The notes below the pieces were generated by a model. It saw only the letters and a program-made list of their open reading frames with translations, searched no databases and was not told the DNA's origin. A DNA stretch of 64,000 bases from Lotus japonicus (lineage: Eukaryota; Streptophyta; Magnoliopsida; Fabales; Fabaceae): positions 44,878,066 to 44,942,065 of the forward strand of contig NC_080042.1 of NCBI RefSeq assembly GCF_012489685.1, given 5' to 3'. Numbering within the stretch: the first letter of the stretch is position 1; each line of letters starts with the position of its first letter. The translations under genes and the position numbers were made by a program. Shown here one piece after another: positions 56,891 to 64,000 of the stretch.

Positions 56891-56901
56891 CCTTCCCATC
56901 C

Positions 56902-56918
56902 CACGTGAATTATATATA
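56902..56918 (+). promoter_or_regulatory. Promoter-like G-box and TATA box without an ORF
   Basis: CACGTG at 56902-56907 is followed closely by TATATATA at 56911-56918 and then a CT-rich stretch (CTCCCTCCTCCTCC), a common plant core-promoter and 5' UTR layout. No ORF of note follows in the next 400 bp, so a non-coding transcript or an unrelated chance match are both possible. Confidence 0.45.
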
Positions 56919-57299
56919 CCAGGGCCTCCCTCCTCCTCCTTCTCTGTCGCTGGTGTTATGTTTTCTTTCTGTTAACCCGTGGCTCATTTATGCAGCTGGT
57001 TAGTTACAAGGACTCTTCATTGATTAATATATCAACGACGCTGAAAAGGAGAAACCAAGTTCATGCACAGCAGACTCAGTACCACATGCTCTTTTGTTAT
57101 TGTTATTGAAATGTCTCCATACAATTATTATATTCTATAGTAACAGGAAGGAACTGTAGAACATTTAAATGAAGTAGAGCGTCTAGATCGTTCTTTGTGA
57201 TGGTTGTCACTGTCATGCTGGCTACATATATAAGTTAGAGAAGAAGAAAGACAAAATACTTTAATTACTCTAATACTATATATTGAAGAAGAAAATTCT

Positions 57300-57427
57300 G
57301 GGTTAAATAACACATCATCCAATCACATTAAAGATGAGTGAGTTGGAATTTCTATATTTTATTTATTAATTTATTTCCAACTCATTTATCACCAATATGA
57401 TTTGTTGATGGGTTATTTAATCCAAAC
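57300..57427. repeat. Foldback MITE-like inverted repeat
   Basis: The left arm GGTTAAATAACACATCATCC and the right arm GATGGGTTATTTAATCC are inverted copies. Further matches (GAGTTGGAA and TTCCAACTC) lie toward the centre. The arms pair over about 50 bp with mismatches. No clear TSD was found. Confidence 0.65.
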
Positions 57428-57699
57428 TTCATCATGAGTCATTTAGACAACTTCTTCAGTATAAATAGTATTAGAGCAATTAGTTAATATTACTCAACTT
57501 AATAATTGACATTTGTTGAAGTAATTTAAACAATTTAATATTACAAAAATCATTAATGAATTTGAAATATTTTAAATTAAGAAATAAGTTGTTAATACAT
57601 CAAATGTATAAGTTATGTAACCACAAAAAATCTATAAGTATAATTATTATTTTCTTTACTTTTTTTTTTTTTGTCAACAATGAGGTAGTTTTAACTTGT
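57428..57699. other. AT-rich gap
   Basis: No gene or terminus was seen. A T-run ends it at about 57655-57672. Confidence 0.5.
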
Positions 57700-60600
57700 A
57701 TACCTAGGTTTGCCTACTATTATTATTGGTCGTTCAAAGAAAGTCATTTTTGGCAAAATGCAAGAGAGAGTATGGAGGAAGTTTCAGGATTGGAAGGGGA
57801 AACCCGTCTCAGAAACTAGAAAATATATTCTTCTAAACTCGGTGGCACAAGCCATACCAAACTATGTGATGAGTTGCTTTGATTCCTGGAGGCATATGTA
57901 ACGAAATGGATCTATGGCAAATTTTTGGTGTGACAAAAGGAGAAGGAGATGAAGATCCATTGGATGAGTTGGATTCTGTAACACCCCGATTTCTCGAGGG
58001 TCACTTTAGTAACCTTTTCAAAAACTAAATATGCCGACTAAACTTTCAAGGTTCCAAAAATGCAAGTATATTTTTTTTCAAAACATGCTCTAGATAATGC
58101 ATAGTAATTACCCAATAATAGATATCATTATATCCATAAATATGCATACAAATAAGTTTGCAAAAGAAAAATTGAAAGACTTCTTATGCCCGACAAGCTC
58201 CTTGTGATCTCCGCACTGGGTAGAACACGAAATAGCAAAATATCGGAACCTACCCTTCCTCTAAAACCCAAAAGAATTCAAACTCATGTGATCATTCTAC
58301 AAGCTTCAACCAACAATGGTAAGCTTTCTACCCAAAAGGCTCAAGCCTTACACAAGACTCTACTCATCCTCTGAAGGATCCTCCTCGACGGTCGAAAGAC
58401 CGATCTCTAATAAGATCTGCAACATGGTTATGGCGTCAACAGACATGTAGTCAATCCCACGAACGACTTACGATGCACTTCACCGAGCTGATACAAAGGC
58501 ATGACACCTTGTCACGTCATCATGGATCCTCCTCATCAGCAACACCACTAAGACTTCCCCAAAAGCATGGTACTTGAACTTGCCGTCGTCCATCACCTGG
58601 CAGTCGCCGGCCACCCAAACACAAACAATACATACAATGGCGTGCGAGGGTCAACTTCCAGAATATAGGTATATATACATAATAGTAGGTCACACAATAT
58701 ACACACCATCACATATTTATACGTTTCACGCTTACTCACGTAGATCTATCGATCACGTGGCTTACGTAAACTATGAGGGTGGGTCACCCATGACAACCCT
58801 CTCAACACTCATAACAAATCAACTAGTTCACATAAGGCCATATCCCAAATCATATGACATCAAAACGATATATATATATATAGAACATGTGAATAATAAT
58901 TTATTGTTGTATAAATCATATCTTGTCCTATAACACATCATATTATTACTAATCTTTATCATCACAAAGAGGTGTAAGTCAATGCATGGTGTGCTCGTGC
59001 AATGCATGTGACACATCTGGAAAACGCCAAATCCACTCGGGATTGACGGGACAAAACGCGACTCCCCGATTGGGGTTGACCCACTGTCAACGCACTGCTG
59101 CACTCAGCTCCACAATTTGGGTTGGCCAACACTCTGTCGCATGTTGTTTTGCCACTTAGGCTGGGCACCTCGAGCGGCCCTAACACAGGCCTCGTGTTTA
59201 ACCATTTCTGCTCGGGTGTCGCTTACTCTCCTTGGCCATAGTCAAGACGGTCCTAACCCTGCTGGTTTAACCATTTCTGCTTGCTATGCCTTGAAGTACA
59301 CTCCGCACTTCTTTCAACTATGAATGCATGGATGAATTATGATTAGTCAAACAATGAATCGTCCTCCCACGATAAGTCTCTAACTAACAGTCTCAGTCTC
59401 TAACCACACACATAGGAATCATGATTCAGTTACTCTCATGAGCAACAAGTGCCATTTTCACATTCGTGACCCACCAGTCACGACGGTCCATCCTACCGGA
59501 TGTCCGTATTTCAGAATCAAATTCTTAACAATTCTTGGATCGCCGACCGCTCCCATTTCCAAAACCCTATCCTGCATCCTAATTCTGTTCATACAAAAGG
59601 TTCTCTTTAGATTATGAAAGTGTTATCGCTTTGACTTAGATGCATTATGAAGTCTTTCTTTGAAATTTAAATCTTATGTTATTTTCCAAAAGTCTATCAT
59701 TTCCAAAAGATCCCTATCACCCCAAGGTAACCATGGGCTCGATCCGTATCAGCAACAGTAGTTCAGACCCTCTGTCTAATTATCTCAACGCTTATCACAT
59801 CGCTCCGATCATAGTCCATATTAACGAGTCACAACATATGCTCAACGATCATAGCATATAAATGTATTTTATCTCCATAATTAAGTCATATCAACGTCAC
59901 AATTATCATGTTCAGAAAACATATTATATCATAAATCAATCATCAATCAATTAGCATCGCCGACAAGTCGATGTTTAGCCTATAGTTAGGTAGCTAGGTG
60001 AGTTGCCCTTACGACAATTATATAGCACATATTTTCAAACAATGTACTAGCCGAAGCGAAGTGCCCTCACCTTAGCCACTTCCCTTTCTAAGCTGCGAAT
60101 CTGATCTGATCATGTCCTCGCTCCTCGTACCAGCTCGCTTTCTGCCAAATCTTTAGCTCCGACACGAACGCATTCTTGCACTTTGCATCCTTCATAATTA
60201 CACTCGACTTAGTCACTACTTAAGTTAACTCCATAACTTATGGTCTAAGGTACACCTTAACAATCAAGCATCATGCACTCAGAATAAAGCTTTTCTTTGA
60301 AATTCAATTTTGGTCCCCCTAAGAAAACACGTTTTGCAAACAAGTCCACCAACATCCAATCGCTATAACTTTCATCTTTAAAAACACATTTTAAAAAATA
60401 AATCCCCAAACTTTTAATAAAACCTTTTCAGCTCCCAAAAATAACTTAATCATAAATAAGTCCCCAAATTTCTAAACCCATTAACAAGAAAACATTGACC
60501 CCATTTTCCTGCTAAGAAATCGGCACTTAGAATCCTGAAATGAATTCCAAGTTGGTACCAAATTCCCAAATAAAGTTCTAACTAGGTGCAATTAGGAGGA

Positions 60601-62340
60601 AATAAATTCATTCTTCTATTCCACAGTGCAAGATTCCACCTTAAGCTTCACTAAAACAATTATTTTAACCCATGCCCTTGTCTAAAATTGTGATAACCAC
60701 AAGGTTCCAGAAAAAACTTCAAGCTGCCCCTAACTCCCAAAGTTCACGTAGTTAAATGGAAGGTTCAGCCAAGAGATAAGAATGGACATTATTTTCTTCA
60801 GAACCTTAGTGATATGAGGCTAGAAACAAGTATAGAAAGTCGAGAGCTTACCAAAATCAAGTTCTGGAAATTTTTCGGCGAAGAGTCGCCGGCGAAGATG
60901 AAGTTCACGACGGTTCTTGCGGCGGGAAAGGTAATCGGAAAACAGGGGAGAGGGAGAGAGCTCGCGGCTGTCACTTCCTCCTTCCCATGGTGGTGCTCCA
61001 AACTATGCTCATGGAGCTCACAAAACAGGTTCAGAGAAGAAAGATGCAAGGATGGTGATGGAGAAAAGAAAAAGAGTAGAGAATGAAGAGGGCAAAGAGA
61101 GTGAAGCGGCTTGATGTTGGTGGTGGTGATAATTCACAGCCTCCATTTCCTTTTTATAGTGATTAAAAGCAATGAATAAGCTGCTAAAAGATGGTGAGTC
61201 ATGCTCTGCAACCACCGGTTGTAAAGTCCCCTAAGCAAGCTCTAAAATCATCGCTTAGTGTCCCAAAACCTGTTTTCTGACCATCATGTGCAGCACCTCT
61301 ATTCTCTTTCTTCGTTTAATATTTTTTTTCCCAAAGCTCACTCATACCCATTCAATTCTCCCCATCCTTATCTTCTGCCAAATCCTTCATGTATTTGTAG
61401 ACAGTAATTAAGTACAAGTTGCTGAAGTTTCTTCACCATGAAGAAAGTCATGAACCGACTTTCACTTGCAGAACCTTATTTTATTTGTTTCAGAACATGT
61501 ACTAGGAGTAACGAAAACAGAAATGGAAAGAAAGAAAAGAAGATATATATGAATTTTGGTAGTGTAGGATTTAATTTATAGAGCTATAAAACAAAAATAC
61601 TAGGACGAAGAATTATTATCCTAAAAATTATTAGGGACTCTATGATATAATTTAAGATCACTTTGAACAAGTTTAAGTGATCAAGAAACAAGTATTAATT
61701 TAAATTATAGTCTATATATTATTTAAAATCATATTCATCTCTTAGTCACTAACGTGACTATTATTTTCTTTCACATTTCTTTAATTTATTTAAGAAACTA
61801 ATAATAATGATTATCTTAATAATAATACAATCATTTTATGTAAACATTAAACACGCAAAGTACAATAACCACATCAACTTAAGCTTAACAACCCTTATCG
61901 CTCTTAAGCCGATAAATAATTAGTTAGTTAAACGCTTAATTTTTCTGGGTCTTACAGATTCAAGGACCAAGTGGATTTCAATCAGGCTCTCCTATCAAAT
62001 CAGGGGCGGTTGATGTTTGCTAAAAATTCTTTATTGTCCAAGGTATGAAAAGCCAAGTATTTCCCTCTAAAGGATTTACTTGATGATGGAGTTGGTTACC
62101 AACCGAGCTATGCATGGAGGAGCGCTTGGGGTGCCATTGGGATAGTTAAAGATGGATTAAAGTGGAAAGTTAGGGATGGGTCCGCTATAGATATCTAGGA
62201 TGATGCTTGGCTTCTGGGTACTGGAAATGGCTTGATAATTACACCATGTTATGGAGATCTCCGTGGAAGCAAAAGTATCGACTTTGATTCGTGAAGAAGA
62301 GAGAGCATGGAATGTGGGGTTGTTAGACAAATACTTCTCT
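57700..62340 (+). pseudogene. LINE ORF2 fragment split by a solo LTR
   Basis: Before the LTR, 57715-57976 reads IGRSKKVIFG-like, WRKFQDWKGKPVSETRKYIL, VAQAIPNYVMSCF. After the LTR, 61957-62340 reads KDQVDFNQALLSNQGRLMF, KAKYFPLKDLLDDG, YQPSYAWRSAWG, DGLKWKVRDGS. This is the segment of plant LINE ORF2 between RT and the zinc finger. Stops and shifts occur in both parts. The two halves join across the 5-bp TSD GATTC of the LTR. The ends of the fragment itself are not sharp. Confidence 0.85.
57977..61956 (-). repeat. TGTAAGACCC-type solo LTR, 3980 bp, reverse orientation
   Basis: On the minus strand it starts TGTAAGACCC at 61956 and ends AAATCGGGGTGTTACA at 57977, with the TSD GATTC at 57972-57976 and 61957-61961. 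It shares terminal sequences and the GTAAGGGCAACT block (plus strand near 59999-60014) with the LTR at 28613-32324. A TATA-like CACTATAAAAAGG lies near 61153-61165 (minus strand). No pol sequence or second LTR is inside, so it is a solo LTR or a stripped derivative. Confidence 0.87.
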
Positions 62341-62793
62341 TTTCACGAGGCCCCTGGGGCTTTTTAATAATGTTTTAATCTCAACAATTGAATTAAACTC
62401 AAGGGTCATAAATTGTTCCTCTCACTCTCACCTAAAAAACCATCATCTCACTAGATATTGATTGATTGATATTTGAGAAGTTCTTTGTCAATTTATTATA
62501 CTACTAATGATCTCAAATCATTAATGATTACTGCTTTTGTTGTTCTCTTTTTAGAGAAGTGTAATTTTTTTTTTTGTGTATTTCTTAGTTAGAGTAAATA
62601 TCATGTGAAAAACTTGTTGTTTGTCGTGAGGGCTTAGTCTCGCGCGAACAACACCAATCGACGGGATGAACTTTTGGTGAGTGATTGTGGCTAGAGGTGG
62701 TGGCGAGGGTCTCCGTCATGAGCAGCTTCTCGAGGGGACTTGCGTTGACACTACAACGCCCAGGTCAAGGAAATGAGTACCTAAAACAAGAAG

Positions 62794-62832
<39 letters not shown>

Positions 62833-62974
62833 GGAATGCAAACTTACTCCCACTTGATTTTGTGAAGGAGTAAGTTAGCATCCAACACCTTTTCTTTTGG
62901 ACCAAAAACTCTAACTCTCTTTTCTTAGGACAATTAAAGTGGGGTTATTTACGTAATTTTTCTTATCAAACTTA
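62341..62974. other. Non-coding gap with a (TA)n microsatellite
   Basis: The (TA)n tract is at about 62797-62829. The direct GGAGTAAGTT/AACTTACTCC inverted motif flanks 62841-62876. No gene was recognised. Confidence 0.5.
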
Positions 62975-64000
62975 TTTTTTTTGGTTACATACGGAAAATT
63001 AAACAAAACTAAGCAAGAACATCCTGACAAAGCAGGGGAACAATAGCCGCAGGTGGGTTCTTCCAAACCGTCCATTGACAACGCACTCTCGTAGCTAGTT
63101 TAGCCAACGCATCAGCAACCGTATTCCGTTCCCGAGGTAGATAGCGAACTGTAACTTGCCAACCACGACGAAGGAAATCACGCACTCTCCGAATATCATC
63201 ACGTTGTCAATACTGGTCCACTGACTCAGAACCGAGAACCACTTCGACCAGCTCCATGCAGTCAGAGCGACAAACCAATTTGCGATAACCGAGATCCCAA
63301 ACCAGTTTTAATCCTTCATAAAAAGCGCGTAACTCTGCTGTCAAGACATCACCAGTGCCCCAAAACACAGCAAACTCGGTCACCCATCGACCATCCTTAT
63401 CCCTCAATACACCCCCACCTCCAATCACTTGCAAGTCCGGTACCATACTGCCATCAGTGCACATCTCCACAGTATCAGCATCCAACCCCTCATTCTCGTG
63501 GAGAACGGAACCTGAGACACAACGCAGACGTCCCCATCGTTGAAACTCAACCACAGCAACTTGAATTTTCCTCAACACAACATCCAGTGGCCACGGTTGT
63601 GATTCAAAAACTCTGTTATTCCGCCAGGTCCATAATGTCCACATGACCGCACACGAGAATGCATGGTCTGCGTGCTGGAGATGGCCTACGAGCCAATGGC
63701 GAAATGACAGTGTGTGAGGTAGCCTGGGCAAGAGTGACCTGAAATGGTTCCAAACTTGTTGGGCCACGGAACAACGTCTGAGAAGATGCTCAACATCCTC
63801 CACTGGCGCTCCGCACTGAGGGCACGATTCATCATCCGCAAGGTGACATCGTTTCCTTCGCTGGTTCGTGGGCAACGAACCTCTTGCTTCCAACCAAAGG
63901 AAAAACCTAACCTTCTCAGGGGCTCGGCTTTTCCAAATCATGCGCCAAAGCTGGGATGTGGGATGATTGTTTGCCGTTAACATGGAGTATGCTGACTTTG
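62975..64000 (-). mobile_element. L1-like LINE, 3' end, continuing beyond the window
   Basis: On the minus strand, ORF2 zinc finger and RNase H are followed by a short 3' UTR and a poly(A) tract (plus-strand T run about 62971-62980). The 5' part lies right of 64000. It is much better preserved than the other LINE relics here. Confidence 0.88.
63207..63983 (-). pseudogene. LINE ORF2 C-terminus: zf-RVT and RNase H
   Basis: An open frame of 258 codons, probably open to the right as well. It has the zf-RVT domain (WKSRAPEKVRFFLWLE, then CPQCGAPVEDVEHLLRRC) and a plant LINE RNase H (CTDGSMVPD with catalytic D, TAELRAFYEGLKLVWDLGY with E, CRSDCMELVE with D). A TGA at 63207-63209 cuts the last part. 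In the same frame the following sequence still looks like RNase H (WQVTVRYLPRERNTVADALAKL) down to about 63010, so one stop truncates an otherwise whole domain. Confidence 0.9.

Noticed and set aside
58886..62829. Functional reading of the TA-rich microsatellites (58870 and 62797)
   Set aside because: Simple (TA)n tracts with no flanking structure that suggests a role.

Overview
The window is eukaryotic plant DNA. It is AT-rich, has spliceosomal GT-AG introns, and is built mostly of plant-type transposable elements (Sirevirus Ty1-copia, Tat-type Ty3-gypsy, L1-like LINEs, CACTA, hAT, MULE). The repeat families look like those of a papilionoid legume, but that is an inference from general style and was not tested by any search. 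Only one ordinary host gene is clearly visible: an intact three-exon R2R3-MYB transcription factor on the minus strand (7972-9280).

Layout, left to right. (1) 1-4095: the 5' half of a minus-strand Sirevirus (gag, start of pol, PBS, 5' LTR), which abuts and truncates a LINE. (2) 4096-7612: that LINE, with intact ORF1 and an ORF2 cut inside the reverse transcriptase. (3) 7972-9280: the MYB gene. (4) 9725-13625: decayed LINE pieces and a hAT-type MITE. (5) 14168-19244: a miniature LTR element (TRIM-like) whose left LTR holds a MULE-type MITE and whose right LTR holds a Sirevirus solo LTR, which itself holds a second, TGTAAGACC-type solo LTR. (6) 19267-33112: a tiny hAT MITE (about 210 bp of its own sequence) split by a 13.6-kb CACTA element. 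The CACTA carries a decayed TNP2-like transposase, a second Transposase_24-type gene, a captured phosphoglycerate kinase exon and a 3.7-kb solo LTR. (7) 36488-38385: three tandem copies of a ~190-bp repeat, one interrupted by a Pack-MULE that carries a fragment of a GTD-binding (myosin-binding/zein-binding, DUF593) gene. (8) 38705-53032: a nearly complete 14.3-kb Ty3-gypsy element on the minus strand with 790-bp LTRs. Its gag-pol is broken, it has dual RNase H, and it bears two antisense transcription units between pol and the 3' LTR, one of them encoding a plant mobile domain (PMD) protein with introns. (9) 53038-64000: a gag relic, a 336-bp tandem duplication, a hAT MITE, a promoter-like segment without an ORF, a LINE fragment split by a 4-kb solo LTR, and the 3' end of another LINE that runs off the window.

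In most cases the nesting order is fixed by target-site duplications (TSDs) that can be read directly: 5 bp for LTR elements, 8 bp for hAT, 9 bp for MULE, 3 bp for CACTA. Apart from the MYB gene, almost all coding capacity belongs to mobile elements, and nearly all of it is interrupted. The most unusual content is the gypsy element with two antisense host-like units, each with its own TATA box, and the two independent cases of host gene fragments carried by DNA transposons.
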